A model generated the notes under the pieces. It saw only the letters and a program-made list of their open reading frames with translations, had not been told where the DNA came from and ran no database searches. 23,499 nucleotides of DNA. Source: an uncultured beta proteobacterium. Its GTDB lineage: Bacteria; Pseudomonadota; Gammaproteobacteria; Burkholderiales; Burkholderiaceae_C. This document shows, piece after piece, positions 7,427 to 15,053 of the stretch (position 1 is its first letter; each line of letters opens with the position of its first letter). The stretch is taken from NCBI GenBank assembly GCA_903885415.1, contig CAISIP010000391.1:1-23499 (forward strand), written 5' to 3'. The position numbers and the translations under genes are program-made.

Positions 7427-9253
7427 ATGTCGCTGCAAGTCCTCGTCGTCGACGACGTTCTCGAATCGCGCCGCGCGCTGTGCGCGCTGGTCACCGAGCT
7501 CGGCCAGGCCGCCATCGGCGCCGATTCGGGCGCCGCCGCGCTGGCCCTGCTGCAGCGCCACCGGCCCGACCTGGTGCTGCTGGACCTGCTGATGCCCGAC
7601 ATGGACGGCTTCGCTGTCACGCGGCGCATGCGCGAGCAGACGGCCGACCGCTGGCTGCCCGTCATCGTCACCTCGTCGCTGGAAGGCGAACCGCATTTCA
7701 TCCACGCGCTGGAGAACGGCGCCGACGACTACCTGCAGCGCCCCGTCAGCCCCGGCCTACTGCAGGCCAAGCTGCGCCACTACGCCGGCGTGCTGGCGCT
7801 GCAGTCGCGCCTGGCCACGCTGGCGCAGCGCCAGCGCGACATCCTCGGCAACATCCTCGACCCGGTGGTCACGCTCGATGCCGCCGGCTGCGTCAGCGAG
7901 CTGAACCAGGCCGCACTGGCGCTGACCGACGCCCAGGGCCGGGCGCTGGCGCCCGGCGTGTCTTGCGACGCGGCTTTCGGCCTGCCGCTGGCCGAGTTGC
8001 TGGGCCGGCGCCGGCTGACGGCGCAGCGTGCCAGCGGCGCCTTCCCGGCCGAACTGGGCCTGAGCCAGTGGCACGACGACGGCCAGACCCACTACACGCT
8101 GCTGCTGCGCGATCTGACCGAGCAGCAGCAGGTCGAGCGCATGAAGGACGAGTTCCTGGCCACTGTCAGCCACGAACTGCGCACGCCGCTGACCTCGGTG
8201 CTCGGCGCGCTGGGACTGCTGGCCGGCGGCGCGGCCGGCGCGCTGCCGGCGGCGGCCCGCCCGCTGGCCGAAGTGGCGCGGCGCAACGGCGAGCGGCTGG
8301 GCCGGCTGATCGACGACGTGCTCGAACTGACCAAGATCGAGGGCGACCGCCTGGTGCTGCACGCGCGCACGCAGCCGCTCGCGCCGCTGCTGGGCGAGGC
8401 GCTGGCCGCCAACCAGGGCTATGCCGAACGCGCCGGCGTGCGCCTGGTGGCCGAGGGTCTGGCTGACTGGCACGCGTTGCAGGTCAGTCTGGACACGGAC
8501 CGCTTCCTGCAGGTGATGGCCAACCTGCTGTCCAACGCCATCAAGCACTCGCCGGCCGGCGAGGCCGTGCAGGTGGTGCTGGACGCGCCGCCCGGCGCGG
8601 CGCGCGTCACCGTGCGTGACCGCGGCCCCGGCGTCGACCCGGCGTTCCGCGCGCGCATGTTCGAGAAGTTTTCGCAGGCCGACGGCGGCGACCGGCGCAT
8701 GCAAGGCGGCACCGGGCTGGGCCTGCACATCACGCGCTTGCTGGTCGAACGCATGGGCGGGCGCATCACCGCCGACGAGGTGACGGGCCCAGGCGCGGCC
8801 TTCAGTGTGAGCTTTGCGCTGCCCGATGGCGCGGCACTGCCGGCCGACCCATTGCACACAACGCGCGCGGTGCGCACCGTGCTGCACATCGACGCCGACT
8901 TCGAGGCCCGCGAGCGCGTGGCACGCTGGCTCGCCCCGCTGGCGCCGCACTGTGTGGTCGAAGGCGTGGCCAGCCTGGCGCAGGCGCAGGCCGGGCCGGC
9001 GCAAGACGCGCCGGCGCTGTGCCTGGGCAACCCGCAGGCGCAGGGCTCGGCCGACGCCTTCTGCAGCGCGCTGCGGCGCCTGGCGGCGGGGCGGCCGGTG
9101 CTGCTGTACGGCGACTCGGTCGACCAGGCCTTCTGCGACCGCGTCGGCCTACTCTGGCTGAGCCCGGCGCGCAGCGGCGCCGAGGCCTTGCGCGCGGCCG
9201 TGCAGCAGGCGCTGGCCGCGACCGACGCGTCTGAGATGAAGCGCCCGCGATGA
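7427..9253 (+). CDS. Hybrid sensor histidine kinase (REC - PAS-like - HisKA - HATPase - pseudo-receiver)
   Basis: A 608-residue cytoplasmic protein without membrane helices. Residues 4-120 form a receiver with acidic pair D9-D10 and phospho-acceptor D53 (LVLLDLLMPDMDG); the usual Lys before Pro is Arg (R105 in LQRPV). Residues 135-233 look PAS-like. HisKA follows with H249 in SHELRTPL, then a HATPase with N-box NLLSNAIKH (366-374), DRGPGV (398-403) and GGTGLGL (427-433). Residues 483-600 start like a second receiver (VLHIDADFEARE) but lack the acceptor Asp and Lys. ATG at 7427 is chosen because the receiver begins right there; the frame to 7373 adds unrelated residues. It should autophosphorylate and feed the receiver and Hpt genes that follow. 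The stop overlaps the next start as ATGA. Confidence 0.92.
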   Translation: MSLQVLVVDDVLESRRALCALVTELGQAAIGADSGAAALALLQRHRPDLVLLDLLMPDMDGFAVTRRMREQTADRWLPVIVTSSLEGEPHFIHALENGADDYLQRPVSPGLLQAKLRHYAGVLALQSRLATLAQRQRDILGNILDPVVTLDAAGCVSELNQAALALTDAQGRALAPGVSCDAAFGLPLAELLGRRRLTAQRASGAFPAELGLSQWHDDGQTHYTLLLRDLTEQQQVERMKDEFLATVSHELRTPLTSVLGALGLLAGGAAGALPAAARPLAEVARRNGERLGRLIDDVLELTKIEGDRLVLHARTQPLAPLLGEALAANQGYAERAGVRLVAEGLADWHALQVSLDTDRFLQVMANLLSNAIKHSPAGEAVQVVLDAPPGAARVTVRDRGPGVDPAFRARMFEKFSQADGGDRRMQGGTGLGLHITRLLVERMGGRITADEVTGPGAAFSVSFALPDGAALPADPLHTTRAVRTVLHIDADFEARERVARWLAPLAPHCVVEGVASLAQAQAGPAQDAPALCLGNPQAQGSADAFCSALRRLAAGRPVLLYGDSVDQAFCDRVGLLWLSPARSGAEALRAAVQQALAATDASEMKRPR

Positions 9254-9645
9254 GCGAACTGCGCCGAGCGATGTGCGTCGAGGACGACGACGACATCCGC
9301 CTGATCATCGAATTCAGCCTGGCCACGGTGGGCGGCTACGAGGTGCTGGCCTGCGCCAGCGGCCGCAGCGCGCTGGCGCAGGTCGAGGCCTTCCGGCCCG
9401 ACCTGGTGCTGCTCGACGTGATGATGCCGGACCTGAGCGGCCCGCAGACCCTGGCCGCCCTGCGCCAACTGCCTTCGATGCAGGGCGTGCCGGTGGTCTT
9501 CATGACCGCCAAGGCCTTGCCCGACGAGCTCGAGGACCTGCTGCAGCACGGCGCCACCGGAGTCATCGTCAAGCCCTTCGATCCGATGACGCTGGCGCAG
9601 GACATCCGCCCGTACTGGGAGCACGGCCGTGGCCCCAGCGCCTGA
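9250..9645 (+). CDS. Single-domain response regulator (CheY/Spo0F-like receiver)
   Basis: A 131-residue stand-alone receiver. Acidic residues E11-D12-D13 precede the phospho-acceptor D56 (LVLLDVMMPDLSG), T86 is the switch Thr in FMTAK, and K108 lies in VIVKPFD; all key residues are present, unlike in the receiver of the kinase upstream. There is no output domain, so it must act by phosphotransfer or by binding a partner. The start overlaps the kinase stop (ATGA), and an Hpt gene follows at once, which suggests a kinase-receiver-Hpt relay. Alternative role: a CheY-like protein that binds a target directly. The neighbour genes offer no flagellar context. Confidence 0.94.
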   Translation: MSELRRAMCVEDDDDIRLIIEFSLATVGGYEVLACASGRSALAQVEAFRPDLVLLDVMMPDLSGPQTLAALRQLPSMQGVPVVFMTAKALPDELEDLLQHGATGVIVKPFDPMTLAQDIRPYWEHGRGPSA

Positions 9646-9655
9646 CGACGCGCCG

Positions 9656-9934
9656 ATGGCCAGCCTGCTGCCCGCGGCGGCTGCGGCCTTCGCGGCGCTG
9701 CGCGCGCAGTTCCTGGCCGGGCTGCCGCGGCGCTGGGCGGAGATCGCTGACGCGGCCGACGATACCGAGCGCCGTGGTGCACTGCACCAGCTGGCCGGCG
9801 CCGCTGGCGGCTACGGCTGTGCGCAGCTGGGCGAGGCGGCGCGCCGCGCCGAACAGGCCGCGGGCGAGGAACTCGTCACCGCGCTGGCCCGGTTGCAGCG
9901 CCTGCTGGCGGCGCCTACCGCCACAGTCCGGTGA
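9656..9934 (+). CDS. Histidine phosphotransfer (Hpt) protein
   Basis: A 92-residue, Ala-rich helical protein. The segment ALHQLAGAAGGYGCAQLGEA fits the Hpt pattern HxLxGxxxxxG, with the phospho-acceptor His at residue 44 from this start. Hpt domains are four-helix bundles that pass phosphate between receivers. It lies between the receiver and the STAS genes, so it probably links the kinase or receiver to another receiver, perhaps the OmpR-type regulator at 15050-15742 (inference). A GTG at 9629 would add nine residues and overlap the receiver gene by 17 bases; ATG at 9656, 11 bases after that stop, is preferred, but neither has a clear ribosome-binding site. Confidence 0.82.
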   Translation: MASLLPAAAAAFAALRAQFLAGLPRRWAEIADAADDTERRGALHQLAGAAGGYGCAQLGEAARRAEQAAGEELVTALARLQRLLAAPTATVR

Positions 9935-9999
9935 CACTTGTCGCGGCCGCGTCGATTCCAATTGCTGTTCCGAACTCAGCCCGCTACAAACAGGACACC

Positions 10000-10359
10000 A
10001 TGGAACTCACCGGAAGAATCGAAGGCGCCGACGTGCTCGTCGTCGAACTGCGCGAGGACAACCTCGACGCCAGCAACGTGCGCGAGTTCCGCGAGGCGAT
10101 ACAGTCGCTGATGCAGGACCGCGCCCAGGTCGTGCTCGACATGGCGGGCGTGAAGTTCGTCGACAGCTCCGGTCTGGGCGCGCTCATTTCCTGCCTGCGC
10201 CAGGCCAACGGTCGCAAGGGCGACCTCCGGCTCTGCGAGCTGACGCGCACCGTGCGCGCGCTGTTCGAGCTGATGCGCATGCACCGCGTCTTCACGCTGC
10301 ACGAGTCGCGGGCCGATGCCGTGGCCTCGTTCGGCCCGGCAGCGGGTGCCGTGCGTTGA
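10000..10359 (+). CDS. STAS-domain anti-sigma factor antagonist (RsbV/SpoIIAA/SypA-like)
   Basis: A 119-residue single STAS domain: VVELRED (14-20), NVREFREAIQSLM (26-38), VVLDMAGVKFVDSSGLGAL (44-62) and the C-terminal VFTLHESRADAV. S56 in VDSSGLG is at the position of the Ser that RsbW-type kinases phosphorylate. In partner switching the unphosphorylated form binds its target (an anti-sigma factor or another effector) and the phosphorylated form lets go. The likely kinase and phosphatase are both encoded in the large protein at 11208-15053. ATG at 10000 is chosen because AGGA lies 4 bases upstream and the domain starts here; the frame open from 9931 adds a low-similarity leader. No sigma factor gene is in the window, so the target is unknown. 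Confidence 0.93.
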   Translation: MELTGRIEGADVLVVELREDNLDASNVREFREAIQSLMQDRAQVVLDMAGVKFVDSSGLGALISCLRQANGRKGDLRLCELTRTVRALFELMRMHRVFTLHESRADAVASFGPAAGAVR

Positions 10360-10387
10360 GCGCCGGCACCGCCGGCAGAAGCCGACC

Positions 10388-11191
10388 ATGAAGACCTTGC
10401 ACTGCATCGCCGCCGCCACGCTGGCCGCGCTGATGACCCTGCTCTGTGCCGCGCCGGCCCATGCCAGCCCGGTTCTCGACCGCGTCAAGTCCAGCGGCAC
10501 CGTGCGCGTGTGCATCTGGCCCGATTACTACGGCATCACCTGGCGCAACCCGCGCAACGAACAGTTGACAGGCATCGACATCGACCTCTCGGCCGAGTTC
10601 GCGAAGATGCTGGGCGTGAAGCTGCAGTACGTCGAATCGTCCTTCGCCAGGCTGGTCGACGACGTCACGGCCGATCGCTGCGATGTGGCCATGCACGCTG
10701 TGGGCATCACGCGGCAGCGCCAGCAGGCGCTGAAGTTCTCGCAGCCCTACCTGCAGAGCGACGTCTACGGCGTGACCACGCGCAGCAGCCGCTTGGTGCG
10801 CCATTGGGAGGACATCGACAAGCCGGGCGTGAAGGTGGCGGTGCAGGCCGGCACCTTCATGGAGCCAGTCATGCTTGCAGCGCTAAAGCAGGCGCAGGTG
10901 GTGATCGTGCGCCCGCCGATGGTGCGCGAACAGGAACTCGAGTCGGGCCGCGTCGACGTATTCATGACCGATTACCCGTACAGCCGCCGCCTGCTCGACA
11001 ACGCCGACTGGGCGCGCCTGGTGGCGCCGCCGCGGCCCTTTCACATGGTGCGCTACGCGTATGCGGTGAAGCCCGGCGATGAAGAGTGGTTGCGCGAGAT
11101 CGACCGTTTCGTGGCGGCGATCAAGCGCGACGGCCGGCTGGAGGCCGCAGCAAAGCGCCACGGTCTATCCGATATCCTGTTGCTGAAGTGA
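10388..11191 (+). CDS. Periplasmic solute-binding protein, family 3 (amino-acid/polar ligand type)
   Basis: 267 residues with a Sec signal peptide (basic MKTLH start, hydrophobic core, probable cleavage at AHA-S after residue 26). The mature part opens with the family-3 pattern SSGTVRVCIWPDYYGITW, then LTGIDIDLSAEFAKMLGV. It also has ADRCDVAMHAVGITRQRQQ, FSQPYLQSDVYGVTTR and a second lobe ending in an AAAKRHGL helix. The domain is of the kind found in ABC transporters and as ligand sensors. No permease or ATPase gene is near. It lies 28 bases after the STAS gene and 16 bases before the membrane phosphatase, so it is more likely a ligand receptor that presents its ligand to the periplasmic sensor domain of the next gene (inference). 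The ligand is unknown. Confidence 0.88.
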   Translation: MKTLHCIAAATLAALMTLLCAAPAHASPVLDRVKSSGTVRVCIWPDYYGITWRNPRNEQLTGIDIDLSAEFAKMLGVKLQYVESSFARLVDDVTADRCDVAMHAVGITRQRQQALKFSQPYLQSDVYGVTTRSSRLVRHWEDIDKPGVKVAVQAGTFMEPVMLAALKQAQVVIVRPPMVREQELESGRVDVFMTDYPYSRRLLDNADWARLVAPPRPFHMVRYAYAVKPGDEEWLREIDRFVAAIKRDGRLEAAAKRHGLSDILLLK

Positions 11192-11207
11192 CCCGTTTGC
11201 TGGATCG

Positions 11208-14200
11208 ATGACCGGCCCGCCCGCTACCGCCGGATCCGGCCCGCTGGTCCTGCTGCGGGCACGCCGGTGGCAACTGCGCATCAGCCTGGTACTGCTGGCC
11301 GCGCTGGTGCTGACGATCGCCACTTGGTACGGACAGCAGCAGCGCGGCCAGAGCGAGCGGGTGGCGCTGGTGCAGTCGGAGCTCTATGCGCGGGTACTCG
11401 AGGGGCATGTCTCGCGCGTCGTCGGCGCGACCGCAAACGCGCTACGCGCGCTGGCCACCAACCCGCTGGTCGGCGCGACACCAAATACCATCGAGGTCGG
11501 GCTGCTGCTAGCGCAGCAGTTGCCTGGCCAGCCGTACCTGCGCAGCCTGGCGCTGACTGACGGTGCGGGGGTGGTGCAGGCCAGCACCACCCCCGCCGAC
11601 ATCGGCCGGCGCGTCGACCTCGACCGCCTCGGCCGGCCCGCGGGCAGCCCGCTGCGCGAATGGCTGGGGCCGCTGCAGCAGGTGCGCGAGCTTGGCGAAC
11701 TGGCCGACCCGGCGCCGCCGCGGCGCGTCGCCGCGGCGCTGCCGATGCTGCGCGGGGTCGAAGCCGGCGGCGCGACGCACTGGCTGGTGGCGCTGATCAA
11801 CGTCGACGTCCTCTCGACCCAGCATGCGCTGAACACCAGCGGCCAGCCGGTGCGCGCGCTCACCCTGGGTCTGGACGGGACGCTGATCGACAGCACCGGC
11901 GAGGCGGGGGCCGTGCCAGGCGGCGACTTGAGGGGGCTGGCGCCATTCACCCGCTTCTTGCCGGAGCAGGAGAGCGGGTCCTACATCGACGCCGGCAGCG
12001 AAGGGAAGCCCGTCGTCGGCGCCTTCCGAACCTCGCGGCTGTGGCCGCTGGTGGTGATCGCCGAGCAGCCGCTGGCGGAAGTCCAGGCCGATTGGCGCGG
12101 CCGGGCAGCGGCGGCATGGGGCATCGCGCTGGCCGTCGTCGGGCTGCTCGTCGGGCTGGGCGCGGTGGCCGAACTGGGCCTTCGCCGTGAAGTCCGCTCC
12201 CGCCTGGAGCTGGCGACGCTGCACGCGGACGTCGCCCGCGCCGAGGAGCGCTGGAAGCTAGCGCTGGAAGGCGCGGGCCACGGCGTCTGGGACCTGGACC
12301 TAGCCAGCGGCCGCGCCAGCCTCTTGGCACCGCTGATGGCCCTGCTCGGTCAGCCGGCGCAGCCCGTCGAGTGGACCCTGGCGGACTGGCGCGCGCAGGT
12401 GCACCCCGATGACATCGAGCCGGCGCTGGAGGCGGCGCGTCACCACCTTCAGGGCAAAGTACCGAAGGCCGAGTTCGAGCTGCGGATGCGCAATGCGCAA
12501 GGTGGCTGGCAGTGGGTGCTGGCGCGTGGCACGCGCTCGGGGGAGCCGGATGCCTCTGGACGCGGCTCGCGGTTGATCGGAACGCTGACCGATATCGACG
12601 CGCGTAAGACTGTCGAAGCGGCTTTGCGCGAGAGCCAGGCGCGCCAGCAGGCGATCCTGCACAGCGCGCTAGACGGCATCATCACCGTCGACGCCGCCGG
12701 CCGGGTGACCGACTTCAACCCGGCCGCCGAAGCGATCTTCGGCCACCGCCGTGACGATGTACTGGGCCGGCCGATGCACCAGCTGATCGTGCCGCACCGC
12801 CACCGCCAAGCGTACCAGGACGGCATGGCACGCTACGAAGCCACCGGGAAAGGCCAGGTGCTGAACCGCCGCATCAAGGTCAAGGCGCTGCGCGCCAACG
12901 GCCAGGAGTTCCCGATCGAGCTGGCCGTAGTTCCGGTCGCCACCGAGTCCGGCGTGGTGTTCACCGCCACTGTGCGCGACATCTCCGAGCAACAGCGCAC
13001 CGAGGCCGCGCTGCGCGAGAGCGAGGCACGCGCCCATGCGACCTTCGAGCAGGCGGCCGTTGGCGTGCTGCAGCAGTCGGCCGACCGCCGCTTCCTGCGC
13101 GTCAACCAGACCCTGTGCCGGATGCTGAGCTACGAGCGCGAGGAGTTCCTGGAGCTCGACGCGAATGTGCTGATCCACCCCGACGACCTCGACGCCGCGA
13201 TCGCCGGCACGCAGCGGCTGTTTCGTGGCGAGATCGCCAGCCATGTCGAGGAAAAGCGCTACCGCCACCACGACGGCCACTACGTGTGGGTGCGTCTGAC
13301 CGCGTCGCTGCTGAACGACGAATCGGGCCGGCCGCTGACGATGATCGGCGTCGTCGAGGACATCGGCCAGCGTCGCGCCGCCGAGCTGGAGCGCGACCAG
13401 TTGTTGCAGCAGTTCCGCGAGGCGGCTGTCGACCTGGAGCGCCAGCGCCTGGCCCTGGACGAGCACGCCATCGTGAGCATCTCGGACGCCACCGGCCGCA
13501 TCACCTACGTCAACAGCCGGCTGTGTGCCGTCAGCGGGTACAGCGCCGATGAGCTGCTCGGTCGTCAGCATTCACTGCTGGTGCTGGCGGGCGACCACGA
13601 CACGCCGTCGCCGCTGCAGTGGACGGCGGAGGGCGCGCGCGCGCTGGGCCGGGAATTGCTTAAGCGGCTGCAAGCCGGGGGCATCTGGAGAGGCGAGCTG
13701 GTGCACAAGCGCAAGGATGGCAGCCGCTTCTGGGCCGCCTCGACCGTGGTGCCGATGCGCGATGCGCAGGGCCGCCTGCAGCAGGTGTTCAGCATCCAGA
13801 CCGACATCACGGCCCGCGTGCAGGCCGAGCAGGAACTCCAGATGTCGCGCAGCCGCGAGGTAATGATCGGAGCGCGCATCCAGCAATCGCTGCTCGTCGA
13901 CACCCCCGACCAGCGCCTGCCCGGCCTGTGGCTGAGCACGCTGAGCCAGGCCTCGCAGGGCATCGACGGCGACTTCGTCGAGCTGGTGTCGCTGGGTGCG
14001 CGCGGCGTGGACATCATCGTCGGCGACGTGATGGGCAAGGGCGTGGGCGCGGCCCTGATGGGCGCGGCGACGAAGATGCAGTTCAGCCGCTGCTTCGCCG
14101 AGCTGCTGGCCCGGCCCGGCATGAGCGACTCGCTGCCAGCGCCTGCCGAAGTGATGGCCGCGGTGCACCGCGCGATGACGCCCAGGCTGCAGGAGCTTGA

Positions 14201-15053
14201 CGCCTTTGTCACGCTCAGCTACCAGCGACTGGCCACCCAGACGGGCCGCCTGACCTGGGTCGGCTGCGGCCACGAGGAGCCGCTGCTGCTGGGCGCCAAC
14301 GGCCAAGTGCGGAAGCTGCACAACCAGCACCCGCCGCTGGGCGTGCTGGGCGAGGTCGAGTTCGAGCAAGAGACCTTGCCGCTGGTCCGCGGCGACGCCC
14401 TGTTCCTGTCTTCTGACGGGGCTGCCGACGCGCTGCTGCCCGACGGCAGTCGTCTCGGTCGCGAACGGGTAGTCGGGCTGCTCGTCGGCTTGCTGCGCGA
14501 GCTGCACACGCCGGCCGCCGCGCTGCACGCGCTGCGCCGCGAGATCGACGCCACCGGCGCGCGCCTTACCGACGACCTGACCCTGGCGTTGGCGCTGCTG
14601 TCTGGCGACACGCTGCGGGCCAGCCGCCGCGAGCTGTCGCGCGGGTTGGACGACCTAGGTCAGGTGCGCGGCCTGGTCGACGACCGGGCGCGCAAAGCCG
14701 GCCTGGACGAGGTCGGCGCCAGCCTGTTCGCGCTGGCCTGCGTCGAGGCCTACACCAACGCCGTGCGGCACACGCGCGGGCGGCCCTCGCAAGCGCCGAT
14801 CGAGTTGATCGTGCTCGTCGACGACGACGCACTGACGGTCGACATCGTGACCTTGGGCGAGCCCTTCGAGCCGCCGCAAGGTGCGGCCGAAACAAGCTTC
14901 GACGAATTCCCAGAGGGCGGCTTCGGCCTGTCCATCATGCGCCAGACCGCAGACAGCGTGTCGCACGGCCACGCGATGGGCGTGAACACGATTCGGCTGT
15001 TGCGTCGGCTCCCCCGCGCCTCCGCCCGCCCGGGGCGGCTGGCGCCGCCCTAA
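11208..15053 (+). CDS. Membrane sensor: dCACHE - four PAS - PP2C (SpoIIE/RsbU) phosphatase - RsbW-like HATPase
   Basis: A 1281-residue protein. Membrane helices at 23-41 and 301-324 enclose a periplasmic double-CACHE-like sensor. Four PAS domains follow (about 346-470, 475-598, 603-724 and 743-873), with typical LIGTLTDID, FTATVRDIS, MIGVVEDIG and IQTDITAR ends. A SpoIIE-type PP2C domain (885-1132) carries the metal Asp residues D922 (GDF), D940 (VGDVMGKG), D1070 (SSDG) and D1123 (TDDLTLAL). A C-terminal RsbW-like HATPase (1138-1268) has the N-box E1180/N1184 (EAYTNAVRH) and GGFGLSIMR; the usual Asp of its DxG box seems to be T1215. The PP2C part should remove phosphate from the STAS protein; the HATPase part could phosphorylate or sequester it. 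Having opposing activities in one chain is reminiscent of SypE. The stop overlaps the stop of the convergent regulator gene. Confidence 0.93.
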   Translation: MTGPPATAGSGPLVLLRARRWQLRISLVLLAALVLTIATWYGQQQRGQSERVALVQSELYARVLEGHVSRVVGATANALRALATNPLVGATPNTIEVGLLLAQQLPGQPYLRSLALTDGAGVVQASTTPADIGRRVDLDRLGRPAGSPLREWLGPLQQVRELGELADPAPPRRVAAALPMLRGVEAGGATHWLVALINVDVLSTQHALNTSGQPVRALTLGLDGTLIDSTGEAGAVPGGDLRGLAPFTRFLPEQESGSYIDAGSEGKPVVGAFRTSRLWPLVVIAEQPLAEVQADWRGRAAAAWGIALAVVGLLVGLGAVAELGLRREVRSRLELATLHADVARAEERWKLALEGAGHGVWDLDLASGRASLLAPLMALLGQPAQPVEWTLADWRAQVHPDDIEPALEAARHHLQGKVPKAEFELRMRNAQGGWQWVLARGTRSGEPDASGRGSRLIGTLTDIDARKTVEAALRESQARQQAILHSALDGIITVDAAGRVTDFNPAAEAIFGHRRDDVLGRPMHQLIVPHRHRQAYQDGMARYEATGKGQVLNRRIKVKALRANGQEFPIELAVVPVATESGVVFTATVRDISEQQRTEAALRESEARAHATFEQAAVGVLQQSADRRFLRVNQTLCRMLSYEREEFLELDANVLIHPDDLDAAIAGTQRLFRGEIASHVEEKRYRHHDGHYVWVRLTASLLNDESGRPLTMIGVVEDIGQRRAAELERDQLLQQFREAAVDLERQRLALDEHAIVSISDATGRITYVNSRLCAVSGYSADELLGRQHSLLVLAGDHDTPSPLQWTAEGARALGRELLKRLQAGGIWRGELVHKRKDGSRFWAASTVVPMRDAQGRLQQVFSIQTDITARVQAEQELQMSRSREVMIGARIQQSLLVDTPDQRLPGLWLSTLSQASQGIDGDFVELVSLGARGVDIIVGDVMGKGVGAALMGAATKMQFSRCFAELLARPGMSDSLPAPAEVMAAVHRAMTPRLQELDAFVTLSYQRLATQTGRLTWVGCGHEEPLLLGANGQVRKLHNQHPPLGVLGEVEFEQETLPLVRGDALFLSSDGAADALLPDGSRLGRERVVGLLVGLLRELHTPAAALHALRREIDATGARLTDDLTLALALLSGDTLRASRRELSRGLDDLGQVRGLVDDRARKAGLDEVGASLFALACVEAYTNAVRHTRGRPSQAPIELIVLVDDDALTVDIVTLGEPFEPPQGAAETSFDEFPEGGFGLSIMRQTADSVSHGHAMGVNTIRLLRRLPRASARPGRLAPP

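Noticed and set aside
10316..10387. Longer start for the solute-binding protein
   Set aside because: The upstream part overlaps the STAS gene; the ATG at 10388 gives an ideal signal peptide at the N-terminus.
12669..14528. Long minus-strand frames (300 and 318 codons) under the membrane phosphatase
   Set aside because: They are antisense to the PAS and PP2C domains, whose motifs are intact in the plus frame. Translations are Gln/His/Arg/Ala-rich shadows.
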